From: Clostridium brassicae
GTDB lineage: Bacteria; Bacillota; Clostridia; Clostridiales; Clostridiaceae
Length of the DNA: 64,000 nucleotides
Assembly (NCBI RefSeq): GCF_026738875.1
Contig: NZ_JAPQFJ010000010.1
Coordinates: 62,001 to 126,000, forward strand
Direction of reading: 5' to 3'
Below, piece after piece: positions 35,887 to 45,556 of the stretch. How positions within the stretch are numbered: the stretch's first letter is position 1; every line of letters starts with the position of its first letter. The translations under genes and the position numbers were made by a program. The notes beneath the pieces are model-generated. The model had not been told where the DNA came from. It worked only from the letters and a program-made list of their open reading frames with translations, and did no database searches.

Positions 35887-36540
35887 TTGTTTTTTTTAGA
35901 AAATATATCTACAAGATTCCCTACTCCATTAATTTCGGCTGCTTCTGTTATAGTTGGGTCATTAATAGGAGCTTCATGTAGTTGGATTACAACAACTTAT
36001 GCAACAAGAAAAAATATAGAAACTGAAAATAAAATAGTAGAAGATAATAGAAGGTATGAATATAAAGATAAGATAAATAAAATATGTGAAAACGTAAATA
36101 TAATACGATTGGATATATGTAATGCTTTATTTCAGAGTATAAGAACCTTAAAGTATTCAAATGAGGATTATTTAAATAAGTACCCTATATGTATTAATCC
36201 TAATTATTCAAAAGTAGTTGCTTCACTTACTAATAGGTTTGATTTAAAAGAAATGAGTTATATATATCAATTATATGGAATCATAGAATCTTTGAATAAA
36301 CATATTAAGGAATATTATTACTATGATAAAAATAAATATGAATTTATAAGAAAAGATTGTGAGTTGTTTTTAAAAAAATTGTATGGAGAAAATTATAATA
36401 AGATATTAGATATAGACATTGAAAGGGCAACTTATGAGGAATTATATGATAATAAATTTACTAAAAAGGGCTATAGAGATGTATTGAAAAAGCTAGATGA
36501 AAATAGGTGCTTTGAAATTTATGAAAAGCATGAACAATAA
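35887..36540 (+). CDS. hypothetical protein with N-terminal membrane segment
   Basis: The 217-residue product has a small-residue-rich membrane segment (about 15-37, with ASVIVGSLIGASCSW) followed by a long charged, largely helical cytoplasmic domain rich in Tyr, Asn, Lys and Glu. It resembles the architecture of single-span bacterial proteins of unknown function. I do not recognise a family. The only plausible start is TTG 35887, behind AAAGGAG at about 10 bases. It is 73 bases upstream of the coat-protein pair on the same strand, but no link is evident. Confidence 0.65.
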   Translation: MFFLENISTRFPTPLISAASVIVGSLIGASCSWITTTYATRKNIETENKIVEDNRRYEYKDKINKICENVNIIRLDICNALFQSIRTLKYSNEDYLNKYPICINPNYSKVVASLTNRFDLKEMSYIYQLYGIIESLNKHIKEYYYYDKNKYEFIRKDCELFLKKLYGENYNKILDIDIERATYEELYDNKFTKKGYRDVLKKLDENRCFEIYEKHEQ

Positions 36541-36613
36541 TTTGGAAGAATATAAAACTATATTTTGATACAAAATACTATAGAATGATTTCAAGAAATG
36601 AGGAGGAGAAAAC

Positions 36614-36796
36614 ATGACACAATTAAATCAATTAGAGTTACAAAATCTAAGACACCTTGTAGGAGGACATCAAACTGTTGCTGCTAAATTAAATGATTAT
36701 GCTAATCAATGTCAGGATGCTCAAGTTAAACAGATTTTTCAACAAGCAGCTACATCAGCTCAAAATACAACACAAAAATTAATGGGATTTCTATAA
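36614..36796 (+). CDS. small coat-F-like spore protein (60 aa)
   Basis: The 60-residue protein is Gln- and Asn-rich and helical, with LQNLRHLVGGHQTVAAKLNDY followed by a second helix ending in KLMGFL. This is the pattern of short clostridial proteins annotated as spore coat or coat-F-related. ATG 36614 follows GAGGAGG. It is 25 bases before a longer CotF-like gene, so the two are almost certainly cotranscribed, probably in the mother cell during sporulation. The assignment rests on pattern recognition. Confidence 0.75.
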   Translation: MTQLNQLELQNLRHLVGGHQTVAAKLNDYANQCQDAQVKQIFQQAATSAQNTTQKLMGFL

Positions 36797-36821
36797 AATT
36801 AAAATGAAAGAAGGGTAAACT

Positions 36822-37070
36822 ATGCAAGAAAAAGAAATGGTAAATGATATATTGTCAACTGTTAATAGCAGTATTACTGGATATGGATCTATTATAGCTC
36901 AATGTGATAATCCACAATTAAGACAAACAATTCAAACATTAAGAGATGGAGACGAAAAATTCCAATATGATTTATATAAAATAGCATCTCAAAAAGGTTA
37001 TTATAAACCAGCAGCACAAGCAACTGAACAAGAAATTCAACAAGTTAAATCACAATTAAGCCAAGGCTAG
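36822..37070 (+). CDS. spore coat protein, CotF family
   Basis: The 82-residue protein matches the coat F domain: EKEMVNDILSTVNSSITGYG, a helical turn at CDNPQLRQTIQTLRDGDE and the aromatic C-terminal KIASQKGYYKPAAQATEQEI. CotF-type proteins form helical hairpins in the outer spore layers. ATG 36822 is preceded by GAAAGAAGGG. It is the second gene of a two-gene unit closed by a terminator at 37076-37120. Confidence 0.85.
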   Translation: MQEKEMVNDILSTVNSSITGYGSIIAQCDNPQLRQTIQTLRDGDEKFQYDLYKIASQKGYYKPAAQATEQEIQQVKSQLSQG

Positions 37071-37075
37071 ATAGT

Positions 37076-37120
37076 AAAAGAGGCTACTTCTATGTATACA
37101 TAAAAAAGAAGTAGCCTTTT
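37076..37120 (+). terminator. terminator of coat-protein operon
   Basis: AAAAGAGGCTACTTCT pairs with AGAAGTAGCCTTTT; a T run follows. Confidence 0.92.
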
Positions 37121-37229
37121 GTAATTATTATAAAGGTATATAAACAAGAAATAAAATAAATACTAAAAATTATAAAGAAAATCATTATAAAAAAATAGGT
37201 TATTAATACTTATAGAAAGGATTAAATTT

Positions 37230-37427
37230 ATGAGACACCCTTATATAAAAGAAGGAAATAAAATATATGAATCTAAAGAAGTAGAAATAGCAAGAGAATG
37301 TGAACTTGAAAATGTAATAGATGAGGTTCCTAATGTGACGAAAAAATATAATGCTAAGATAAATAATATACAACATAAATATGGTCAAGACAATGAAAGT
37401 AAAGAGGTTATTGGGCATTTTGAATAA
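37230..37427 (+). CDS. hypothetical small protein (65 aa)
   Basis: ATG 37230 has GAAAGGA eight bases upstream and a terminator follows closely. The product begins MRHPYIKEGNKIYESKEVEI and is strongly charged and hydrophilic. Codon choice resembles that of neighbours. I do not recognise a family; its position after the coat genes hints at sporulation, but nothing in the sequence proves it. Confidence 0.6.
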   Translation: MRHPYIKEGNKIYESKEVEIARECELENVIDEVPNVTKKYNAKINNIQHKYGQDNESKEVIGHFE

Positions 37428-37441
37428 AAAACAAATTTTAA

Positions 37442-37485
37442 TGTAATAAAGCATACTTGGATTAAACTAAGTATGCTTTATTACA
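37442..37485. terminator. bidirectional terminator
   Basis: A 17-base perfect stem (TGTAATAAAGCATACTT with its complement at 37469-37485) lies between convergent genes. Confidence 0.9.
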
Positions 37486-37530
37486 TTGAATAATTGATTA
37501 TATACTATTTATTTTTGGAGGAAAATATAT

Positions 37531-38385
37531 TTAACTACTAGTAATACGTCCCCCATTTACATGTATAATCTGACCGTTAATATAAGAGGAATCTTCAGAT
37601 GCTAAAAAAACATAAGCTCCTGCTAACTCACAAGGTTGACCAGCTCTACCCATAGGAGTATTATGACCAAATTCTGATACTTTTTCTTTTGAAAAACTAG
37701 AAGGAATAAGTGGAGTCCAAATAGGCCCTGGAGCAACACCATTTACCCTGATTCCGGAGTTAATTAAATTTAAAGACAATGAACGAGTAAAAGATACAAT
37801 TGCCCCTTTAGTAGAAGAATAGTCAATTAAAGTTTCATTTCCTTCATAGGCAGTAATAGAAGTTGTATTTATTATACTGCCTCCATTTTTCATAAGAGGT
37901 ACTACTGCTTTGGTTAAATAAAACATTGAAAAAAAATTGGTTTTAAAAGTAATATTAAGTTGTTCAGACGTAATATCCATAATGCTATTTTGAGGATATT
38001 GTACGCCTGCATTGTTAACTAATATATCTATAGATCCCATTGAGTTTACAGTATCAGTTACTACTTTATTACAAAAAGCTTCATCGCCTATATCACCAGG
38101 AATTAAGACACACTTTCTACCTTTTTCTTCAATAATAGATTTAGTTTCTTCTGCATCACAGTGTTCATTAAAGTAAGATATAACAACGTCTGCTCCTTCA
38201 ATGGCAAAAGCAATAGCTACTGCTTTACCTATACCACTGTCTCCGCCTGTTATTAAAGCAACTTTATTTAATAATTTATTACTGCCTTTATAATTAGTAT
38301 TACTAAACATAGGTTTAGGATTCATTAAAGCCTCAAGTCCAGGTTGAGTGTCTTGATGTTGAGGCTGAAAATTTTTTGGGTACAT
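37531..38385 (-). CDS. short-chain dehydrogenase/reductase (YghA-like)
   Basis: The 284-residue SDR has an N-terminal extension (MYPKNFQPQHQDTQPGLEA) typical of the YghA/YhdF subgroup. It then shows the NAD(P)-binding ALITGGDSGIGKAVAIAF, the NNAGVQYPQ motif, catalytic Ser in NTTSITAYEG, the Tyr-X3-Lys in DYSSTKGAIVSF and PGPIWTPLIP. It oxidises or reduces an alcohol or carbonyl; subgroup members are often stress or spore associated, but the substrate is unknown. ATG 38385 follows AAGGAGG. It is monocistronic and ends at a bidirectional terminator. Confidence 0.9.
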   Translation of the reverse strand: MYPKNFQPQHQDTQPGLEALMNPKPMFSNTNYKGSNKLLNKVALITGGDSGIGKAVAIAFAIEGADVVISYFNEHCDAEETKSIIEEKGRKCVLIPGDIGDEAFCNKVVTDTVNSMGSIDILVNNAGVQYPQNSIMDITSEQLNITFKTNFFSMFYLTKAVVPLMKNGGSIINTTSITAYEGNETLIDYSSTKGAIVSFTRSLSLNLINSGIRVNGVAPGPIWTPLIPSSFSKEKVSEFGHNTPMGRAGQPCELAGAYVFLASEDSSYINGQIIHVNGGRITSS

Positions 38386-38595
38386 TTTAAAACCTCCTTA
38401 AAACAACGTATATTTATTTTGTTTACTTATGTTACTTTTTATTCAATAGAATTATCTTAGGGTATGCCTACGTCATGGGTTACTGCCATCTTTTGTAAAG
38501 TTAAAATAAAAATTCGACATAAAGTGAATAAGTTTATTAATGCCATAATTATAATGTTTATGTAATAGATATATTTAGACAAAAATTAAATCTCA

Positions 38596-38624
38596 TTTAC
38601 ATATAAAATAATAATTGGTATAAT
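38596..38624 (+). promoter_or_regulatory. promoter of the giant sensor kinase gene
   Basis: TTTACA (38596-38601) and TATAAT (38619-38624) have a 17-base spacer and lie 62 bases before the ATG. The rest of the 300-base gap (38386-38686) shows no gene. Confidence 0.7.
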
Positions 38625-38686
38625 ATAGGATATGTATAAAAATGTAGCATTTAATCTAAAGTAGTTAAAAAGGGGAGAATGATATT

Positions 38687-41600
38687 ATGTATTTACCTGA
38701 ACATAAGGATAGAGATTCCCTCAATGAGTTTATTTCTTCTAAAAAACCCATGGAAATAGAAACATTTCTTCAAATAGCTATCAATATAACACAGATAATA
38801 GGCGAATTTCATAAAAATAATATAATCTATAAGTATATAAATCCCCATAATATTATTATTGATGTAAGTACCAAAGAGGTTAAATTTTTAGATACAAAAG
38901 ATATATCAATAAATAGAACTGAAAATCTTCCTTATATGTCACCAGAACAAACAGGAAGAATGGGGAAAAAGATAGATTTTAGAACAGATTTTTATTCTTT
39001 AGGTGTAACGTTTTATGAAATGCTTACAGGCAGGCTTCCTGTGCAGGGTAAAAATGAAATAGAGCTAACTTATAGCCATATTGCAAAGGAACCTATTTAT
39101 CCTAATGTTATAAATGAAGAAATTCCATATGTGATATCCCACATTGTAATGAAACTTTTATCTAAGGATCCAGAAGACAGATATAAGAACTGTTTTGGGA
39201 TTAGAAATGACTTATTAAAATGTATGGTTGACTTGGAAGAAAAAGGATTTGTTGATAACTTTCCATTAGGTAAAAAAGATATAGATGATAAGTTTAGTTT
39301 TTCTGAAAAAATATATGGTAGAGATAAAGAATTAAAGGAAATATTAAGGGTATATGAAGGCACTAGATCAGGAAATAGTAGCTGCGTTCTAATATGTGGA
39401 GGAGCAGGTATAGGAAAATCTACTTTAATGAAAGAAGTTAAAAGAAATGTAGTAGATGAAGGTGGTATATTTATTTCGGGAAAATGTATGCAATATGATA
39501 ACTCTAATCCGTATTCTCCCATAATACAAGTTGCCACTAAATTAGTTAGGCATATATTAGTAAAAGGTGAGGAAGAGATAAGAGATATAAAGGATGATAT
39601 TTTAAATATCATTGGTAATAATGGACAAATAATTGTTGATTTCATTCCTGAGCTAGAATATATTATAGGAAAGCAGACTGAATCTCCGAGATATGGAAAT
39701 TTAGAGTTTGAAAATAGTTTTAATGAAATACTTTTAAGGTTAGTAAATATTTTATTAAAAAAAGACTACAACATAGTTTTCTTTTTAGATGATTTACAGT
39801 GGATTGACTCAGCATCTTTAAAATTTATGAAGATGTTTATAAAATACATAGTAAACAAAAGAATTTTATTAATATGTGCTTACAGAGAAAGTGAAGATAT
39901 TTACAAGAATTACCCAATAATTAATCTTTCTAAAGAATTGGAAAATAGTCATTATGATATAACATATATAAGTATGAAGCCCCTCGGTACAAGGGAGGTA
40001 AATAATTTAATTTGTGATACTTTAAATTGTGATAAATATTCATCTATGCTTTTAGCAAAACTAATTACTTATAAGACAAGTGGAAATCCATTTTTTATAA
40101 AAATATTTTTAGAAAATATGCTTAATGAACATATTCTAGAGTTTGATTATGAAAATGGAAAATGGACATGGGATATAAACAAAATTTTAAAGATAAAGGT
40201 AGATGAAAATTCGCTAGATTTACTTATAAAAAAAATAAAAAATCTTCCACAGAATACAATAGAAATTTTAAAATTAGCATCATGTATAGGAGTAGAATTT
40301 GACTTAAAAATTGTATCTTATTGTAATGACAGACCAATTTATCAAAATACTATCGATATACTTGCTGCTATAAGAATGGGGATAATATCTCCAGTTAGTA
40401 AAGATTTTAGTAGTTTTTCTAAAGATAATACTATAAGTCATATAAACAAATTTATAAATAAGTATATGTTTTGTCATGATCATATTCATGAACAATTTTA
40501 TTCTATGATAAAAAAAGAAGAAAAAAAGACTTTTCATTTTAAAATAGGAAATGTTTTATTTAATAATTTTTCTGATAATCAAATGGAGATTAATATTTTT
40601 GATATTGTAAATCAGCTTAATCAAGCTCATGAATTAGTGAAATATGAAAATAAAATATATGATTTAGTAAAACTTAATCTAGTTGCAGGTAAAAAAGCAT
40701 ATGCTTCAGGGGCTTATAGTTTAGCATTAAAATATTTAAAAATTAGCTCTAACTTATTAAATGATGAAAGTTGGGAAACTCATTATAATTTAACTTATAA
40801 AGTTTGGTTGACATTTGCTAAATATCAATGTCTTAATGGAGACTTTAAAGTAGGGGAAAAACTTTTTAATGTTATTTTAGATAACGCAAAGACGAAAAAA
40901 GACAAGGCAACTATATATGACATGAGGATTACCTTATATTCTTATTGTGGAAAATATAAGCAAGCTATAGAAAATGGAATTTTTGCTTTAAATTTATATG
41001 GTATAGATATTCCTATACATCCTAGTAAAAAACATATAAATTTACAATTTATGAAAATAAGAATAAGTTCAAGGGGTAAAGAGGAAAGAATATTTAATAA
41101 GAAAGATAATATAAATGAAGAAAAAAAACAGATAAAAGAAATATTTATGCACTTAAAGTGTCCAGCTATGATTTTTGACAAAAATTTATTTTATCTAATT
41201 ACTTTAAAAGAAATTAATTTGATTTTAAAATATGGAGCATATGAAAGTGATGTAAGAGCATATATAGATTATGCTGTGTTTATTAATTTATACTTTGACG
41301 AATATGAAAAAGCATATAAGTTTGGCAAAAAAGCTTTGGAAGTTTATAAAGATGTTAAAAGTGTTGATTTTTATAAGGCAGAAGCTAGATTTGCAATCTT
41401 TGTTGCTCCTTGGATAGAGGGAATAGATTCTAGCATTGAGTGCATGAAGAAAAGTTATAAAAACCTTTTGAACTCAGGAGAGATGATTCAAGTTATTCAT
41501 TTGCTGAATTCACTTGTTGGACTTTTATTTTTAAGAGGAGATACTTTAGAAAGTGTAAAGAGTAATTGTGAACAATATATAAAATTAAGTCAAAATATAA

Positions 41601-43762
41601 AATTTAATCACATAGGTCATGGAATAGTTACAATAAATCAACTATTAGATAATTTAACAAGTAAAACAGGTAATAGATATAGTTTAATATCTGGTGATTA
41701 TAGTGAAGATATGCAATCTATGTATATAAGTTCATTAACTGGAACCGGAGGTTATTATACTTATAAGTTATTTATAAATTATTTTTATGATAACGTAAAA
41801 GAAACTAAGACTCTTTTAAAGAATGTTGAAGGCGAGTTGGAATTTTACAAAGGAAGTTTTATTGAAGGATTAGGATGTATTTATAGTACTCTATCTATGA
41901 TCGAGTTATGCAAAGAAGTTAACAAAGGTCAGAAGAAAAAATTTTGGAAAAAGATTAATTCGAATTTACAAAAAATAAAAAAATGGTCTGATGTCTCTCC
42001 AATGGATTATAAAAGTTATTATTTATTAATTAAAGCTCAGATTTATTCAATAAATCATAACTATTCGGATGCGGAACAGTTTTTTTATAAGTCTATGAGA
42101 AGCGCAGCTAAGAATGAATCTTTCCTAAATATAGGCATTATTTGTGAGAAGCTTGGTGATCTTTACAAGAGTATGGGGGATGAAAAATTATTTGAAGTAT
42201 ATATTATTCAAGCCTATAAGTGTTATGAGAGATGGGGAGCAATTGAAAAGCTAAAACAATTGAGAGAAAAATGTCCTAATGCTTTTTGGGAAGAAGATGA
42301 AAAAAATAAAGATAATGCTTCTTTAAATAATAGTGCTGAAGATAGAATCGCTTGTACTACTACTGAAATAGATAATGAAAAGATAGATTTTTTATCTATA
42401 GTAAAAGCCTCTCAAGCTATTTCTGGAGAAATAGTACTTGAAGAACTTTTGGAAAAATTAATGAAAATATTAATTCAAAATGCAGGTGCTCAAAGAGGAT
42501 GTTTGATTTTGAGAAGAGAAAATGACTTATTTATTGAAATAGAAGGAGATATTAACAAGATTTACTCGATGGTCTCGAAACATGTTAATATAGATATTTT
42601 TAGTAATATACCTAAGTTAGTAATTAATTACGTTGCAAGAACTAAGAAAAACGTGGTTTTAGAAGATGCATCTAAGCATAATATGTTCATGCATGACTCA
42701 TATATATTAAAAAATAATATAAAGTCAGTTTTGTGTTCTCCAATAATGAATAAAGGTAAATTTATAGGAATTATATATTTAGAAAATAATTTTTCAACAG
42801 ATGTATTTACTAAACAAAGGTTAAATACTGTAAATATGTTGTCTTCTCAAGCAGCTATATCTATAGATAATGCATATATGTATAAAACTATAAAAGAATT
42901 TAATGAGCAGCTTGAAAGAAAAGTCGAAGAAAGAACAAAATCATTAAATGAAACTATGAGATATGAAGAATTAAGAACTGAATTCTTTGCTAACATATCT
43001 CATGAATTAAGGACTCCACTTAATGTAATTTTTGGAGGACAACAAATGCTTGAATTATTGATAAAGAACAATATGCCTATGCAAAACAGTGATAAAATCG
43101 AAAAATATATGAGTACTATGAAGCAAAATTGCTATAGGCTTGTTAGACTGATAAACAATTTAATTGATATCACAAAAATAGATGCAGGTTATTTTCAAGT
43201 AAGCTTAAAAAATAGAAATATTGTCGATATTGTTGAATCTATAACTTTATCTGTAGCAGAATATATAGAGAATAATGGAATAAACTTAGTATTTGATACT
43301 GATGTAGAAGAGAAATTAATAGCTTGTGATCCAGATAAAATAGAGAGAATAATGCTTAATCTTTTATCTAATGCATTAAAGTTTACAGAAAAGGGAGGAA
43401 ATATAGAAGTAAACATGTATGACAAAGGAAACAAAATAGTAATCTCTGTAAAAGATGATGGCATTGGTATACCTGAAGAAAAACAAAACACAATTTTTGA
43501 TAGATTTATCCAAGTAGATAAGTCGTTATCACGAAATAGAGAAGGAAGTGGTATAGGTCTATCTATAGTTAAATCTCTTGTTGAGATGCATGGAGGCAAA
43601 ATCAGTCTTTTAAGTGAATGCGGAAAAGGGACTGAGTTTATAATAGAACTTCCAAATGTACAAGTTAAAGAAAAAGAAGAGGATACTAATAAAGATAGCT
43701 ATTTAGCATCTAATAAGGTAGAAAGGATTAAAATAGAATTTTCAGATATATATTCTAATTAG
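38687..43762 (+). CDS. giant multidomain sensor: degenerate Ser/Thr kinase-like domain, AAA ATPase, GAF, histidine kinase
   Basis: The protein has 1691 residues. Residues 1-190 match the C-lobe of Hanks kinases (YMSPEQTGRM, DFRTDFYSLGVTFYEMLTGRLP), but the ATP-binding N-lobe is absent. The HRD-type motif reads IYKYINPHN and DFG is replaced by DTK, so it is probably a pseudokinase. A STAND-like ATPase follows, with Walker A GGAGIGKST (about 237) and FFLDDLQWID (about 364), then a long helical, TPR-like region (about 640-1230), GAF (about 1250-1400), HisKA with His about 1439 (NISHELRTPLN) and HATPase (NLLSNALKFTEKGG, GSGIGLSIVKSLVE). No response regulator is adjacent. AAGGGGAG precedes the ATG. 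The signal and partner are unknown. Confidence 0.92.
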   Translation: MYLPEHKDRDSLNEFISSKKPMEIETFLQIAINITQIIGEFHKNNIIYKYINPHNIIIDVSTKEVKFLDTKDISINRTENLPYMSPEQTGRMGKKIDFRTDFYSLGVTFYEMLTGRLPVQGKNEIELTYSHIAKEPIYPNVINEEIPYVISHIVMKLLSKDPEDRYKNCFGIRNDLLKCMVDLEEKGFVDNFPLGKKDIDDKFSFSEKIYGRDKELKEILRVYEGTRSGNSSCVLICGGAGIGKSTLMKEVKRNVVDEGGIFISGKCMQYDNSNPYSPIIQVATKLVRHILVKGEEEIRDIKDDILNIIGNNGQIIVDFIPELEYIIGKQTESPRYGNLEFENSFNEILLRLVNILLKKDYNIVFFLDDLQWIDSASLKFMKMFIKYIVNKRILLICAYRESEDIYKNYPIINLSKELENSHYDITYISMKPLGTREVNNLICDTLNCDKYSSMLLAKLITYKTSGNPFFIKIFLENMLNEHILEFDYENGKWTWDINKILKIKVDENSLDLLIKKIKNLPQNTIEILKLASCIGVEFDLKIVSYCNDRPIYQNTIDILAAIRMGIISPVSKDFSSFSKDNTISHINKFINKYMFCHDHIHEQFYSMIKKEEKKTFHFKIGNVLFNNFSDNQMEINIFDIVNQLNQAHELVKYENKIYDLVKLNLVAGKKAYASGAYSLALKYLKISSNLLNDESWETHYNLTYKVWLTFAKYQCLNGDFKVGEKLFNVILDNAKTKKDKATIYDMRITLYSYCGKYKQAIENGIFALNLYGIDIPIHPSKKHINLQFMKIRISSRGKEERIFNKKDNINEEKKQIKEIFMHLKCPAMIFDKNLFYLITLKEINLILKYGAYESDVRAYIDYAVFINLYFDEYEKAYKFGKKALEVYKDVKSVDFYKAEARFAIFVAPWIEGIDSSIECMKKSYKNLLNSGEMIQVIHLLNSLVGLLFLRGDTLESVKSNCEQYIKLSQNIKFNHIGHGIVTINQLLDNLTSKTGNRYSLISGDYSEDMQSMYISSLTGTGGYYTYKLFINYFYDNVKETKTLLKNVEGELEFYKGSFIEGLGCIYSTLSMIELCKEVNKGQKKKFWKKINSNLQKIKKWSDVSPMDYKSYYLLIKAQIYSINHNYSDAEQFFYKSMRSAAKNESFLNIGIICEKLGDLYKSMGDEKLFEVYIIQAYKCYERWGAIEKLKQLREKCPNAFWEEDEKNKDNASLNNSAEDRIACTTTEIDNEKIDFLSIVKASQAISGEIVLEELLEKLMKILIQNAGAQRGCLILRRENDLFIEIEGDINKIYSMVSKHVNIDIFSNIPKLVINYVARTKKNVVLEDASKHNMFMHDSYILKNNIKSVLCSPIMNKGKFIGIIYLENNFSTDVFTKQRLNTVNMLSSQAAISIDNAYMYKTIKEFNEQLERKVEERTKSLNETMRYEELRTEFFANISHELRTPLNVIFGGQQMLELLIKNNMPMQNSDKIEKYMSTMKQNCYRLVRLINNLIDITKIDAGYFQVSLKNRNIVDIVESITLSVAEYIENNGINLVFDTDVEEKLIACDPDKIERIMLNLLSNALKFTEKGGNIEVNMYDKGNKIVISVKDDGIGIPEEKQNTIFDRFIQVDKSLSRNREGSGIGLSIVKSLVEMHGGKISLLSECGKGTEFIIELPNVQVKEKEEDTNKDSYLASNKVERIKIEFSDIYSN

Positions 43763-43855
43763 ATATGTTATATACTTTGCGAACTGTATAGCTACATGCA
43801 ATTTTCTCAATTAAAAGTAGTTTTTAAGATTATATATTAAAATAGATTACCTATC

Positions 43856-43898
43856 AAAACCAAAATTTTAAATATAAGTTACTATTTTGGTTTTGTTC
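43856..43898 (+). terminator. terminator of the giant kinase gene
   Basis: AAAACCAAAAT pairs with ATTTTGGTTTT. The remainder of the 300-base gap before ytrH shows no gene. Confidence 0.75.
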
Positions 43899-44071
43899 TA
43901 GATTGTGCAATTGCTTGTAATTTAAGAATAATGAGGACACTAATATCATAATTTGTATAAAGGAATTTTTATCTGATCACTCACTACCAGAATTAATACT
44001 TCAATCATAAATGGAGAGATAAGTGGTGGTATGATTATTGATAAACTTATTCATACAAAGAGGTGAAGTTA

Positions 44072-44410
44072 GTGTCTAATTTTATATCAAGTAGTATATA
44101 TAGTTTTTTAGTTGCTTTTGGAGTTATATTGGGAGGAAGTTTTTTTGGAGGGATAGGAGCATTAATAAATAATCATCCACCACTTAAAACTATGATAGAT
44201 TTAGCAAATTCTATAAAAATATGGGCAGTAGCAACAGCATTAGGGGGGACATTCTCATCATTTCAATTAATAGAAGAAGGGCTTTTTAGAGGGCAAATAA
44301 CTTCTCTTTTAAAACAGATAATATACATATTAGCTTCGCTAATAGGGGCAAATTTAGGTGTTAGGGTTATTAAATTGATCCAAAAGTGTGGGGACATATG
44401 GATAAGATGA
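44072..44410 (+). CDS. ytrH: sporulation membrane protein YtrH
   Basis: The 112-residue protein has about three hydrophobic segments, with GVILGGSFFGGIGALINNHPPLKTM and WAVATALGGTFSSFQLIEEGLF, the conserved core of YtrH. In Bacillus, YtrH and YtrI sit in the mother-cell forespore membrane and are needed for efficient sporulation. Transcription there is by sigma-E; I cannot confirm a sigma-E promoter here. GTG 44072 is preferred because AGAGGTG precedes it; the GTG three codons upstream is part of that site. It overlaps ytrI by 13 bases. Confidence 0.88.
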   Translation: MSNFISSSIYSFLVAFGVILGGSFFGGIGALINNHPPLKTMIDLANSIKIWAVATALGGTFSSFQLIEEGLFRGQITSLLKQIIYILASLIGANLGVRVIKLIQKCGDIWIR

Positions 44411-44877
44411 GAAATAAGCATAAGTACTCTTTGTTTTTTATTCTTGGAGTTTTAATAGGGGCTATGATAGGTACAATAGTTATAAATATTTTAGTTAGCT
44501 ATAGAATAGATAGTTATATAAAGGAGATTAAAAGTTTAAGAAAAGTTATAGAAGAAAAGGACACTAGGTTAGAAAAATTACAGCAAAATATAAATAATAA
44601 GAAAATAATAGTAAATGATATTCAGGTAGAAATTAAATATGAAGATGATAAAACAGAAGATGACATAGTTAAAATTACTTTAGAAAAACATATTAAGAAT
44701 AAATTCAAATGTATGCTAGGAAAAGAAGTTAAAAATGTTGATGGAGAGATGTTAGTAGAAGTTATAGATAAAAGAATTATGAAGATAGATGGAAAGGAAT
44801 ATCAGATTAAGGTTAAAAGAATTATGATATCTCAAGTGATAAAATTTTGGATAGAAATTAAAGTAATAAAAGAATAA
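44398..44877 (+). CDS. ytrI: sporulation membrane protein YtrI-like
   Basis: The product, about 159 residues, has one N-terminal membrane segment (about 11-33), a coiled coil (SLRKVIEEKDTRLEKLQQN) and an external alpha-beta domain. This matches the layout of YtrI, and it directly follows and overlaps ytrH as in other spore formers. ATG 44398 is used; a GTG four codons earlier is possible. Identification depends on architecture and context more than on strong motifs. Confidence 0.8.
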   Translation: MDKMRNKHKYSLFFILGVLIGAMIGTIVINILVSYRIDSYIKEIKSLRKVIEEKDTRLEKLQQNINNKKIIVNDIQVEIKYEDDKTEDDIVKITLEKHIKNKFKCMLGKEVKNVDGEMLVEVIDKRIMKIDGKEYQIKVKRIMISQVIKFWIEIKVIKE

Positions 44878-45066
44878 TACTATGATAGAGTAAAAGAGGT
44901 TCCCTCATGTATATCTAAAGAAAGATTTGATATGCTTATTAAGTTAGAAGAAAATATATATAATCCTAACATGAAATCAATAGGAATAGGATGCGTTCAT
45001 GAACCACCTATCGCAAAGGAGCATTTAAATGGTAGTTTGGGAGTATTTATAGTAACAGGTAAATAA
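44878..45066 (+). pseudogene. decayed coding remnant, unidentified
   Basis: Directly after ytrI a frame without a start codon reads DRVKEVPSCISKERFDMLIK and later GIGCVHEPPIAKEHLNGSLG before a stop at 45064-45066. The residue mix is protein-like, but the frame has no ribosome site or plausible initiation. A further remnant-like frame (FGPATPLNILNAHEIFYTKN) lies near 45130-45190. The parent gene or genes are not recognised. Confidence 0.45.
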
Positions 45067-45227
45067 GTCTATTAGGTAACTGGTGTGATCCAGTTAATGG
45101 ATGATATTATTAGCAAAATTAATAATTCCTTTTGGACCAGCGACCCCCTTAAATATTTTAAATGCACATGAAATATTTTATACAAAGAACATTAATAAAC
45201 TTGTGAAAGAAGGAATAAATAGCAAAT

Positions 45228-45437
45228 TTGTTGCTAAAAGAAATTAAAAATAGTAGTTCTAATAAAATAAAGGTTGAAATATTTGAATTTAAAACAGGAA
45301 ACTTATATTTTAATCAAGATTTATCAAATCATTCTCTACTTATTGAAGTTGGAAATAATAAGTCTAGTGATGATGATATTGAAAAGTGTACGAATGTACT
45401 AGTTTCAGCATTAAAAGCTATTTATATTAAAAATTAA
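45228..45437 (+). pseudogene. C-terminal remnant of SpoIIP-like amidase
   Basis: A 69-codon frame contains YFNQDLSNHSLLIEVGNN, which matches the C-terminal NQDLS...LLIEVG motif of the SpoIIP family of cell-wall amidases used in engulfment. The catalytic N-terminal part is absent, a stop lies four codons upstream, and no ribosome site is present. It is probably the end of a decayed paralogue; a complete spoIIP is expected elsewhere. Confidence 0.65.
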
Positions 45438-45480
45438 TTAGTATTAATATGAGTAGAAATTGGATAAATAAAAAAGTAAG

Positions 45481-45512
45481 AATGGAATTTTGCTAAGCAA
45501 AATTCCATTTTT
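45481..45512 (+). terminator. terminator after the SpoIIP-like remnant
   Basis: A 13-base perfect stem (AATGGAATTTTGC/GCAAAATTCCATT) with a 3-base loop and T run. Its presence supports an earlier functional gene here. Confidence 0.88.
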
Positions 45513-45556
45513 GGGTCTTGAAATATTTTGTAGGTGTGATAATATTTATAAATATA

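Noticed and set aside
39097-39645. 182-codon minus-strand frame inside the giant kinase gene
   Set aside because: It is antisense to the kinase and ATPase motifs; Ser/Leu/Ile-rich composition typical of a shadow frame.
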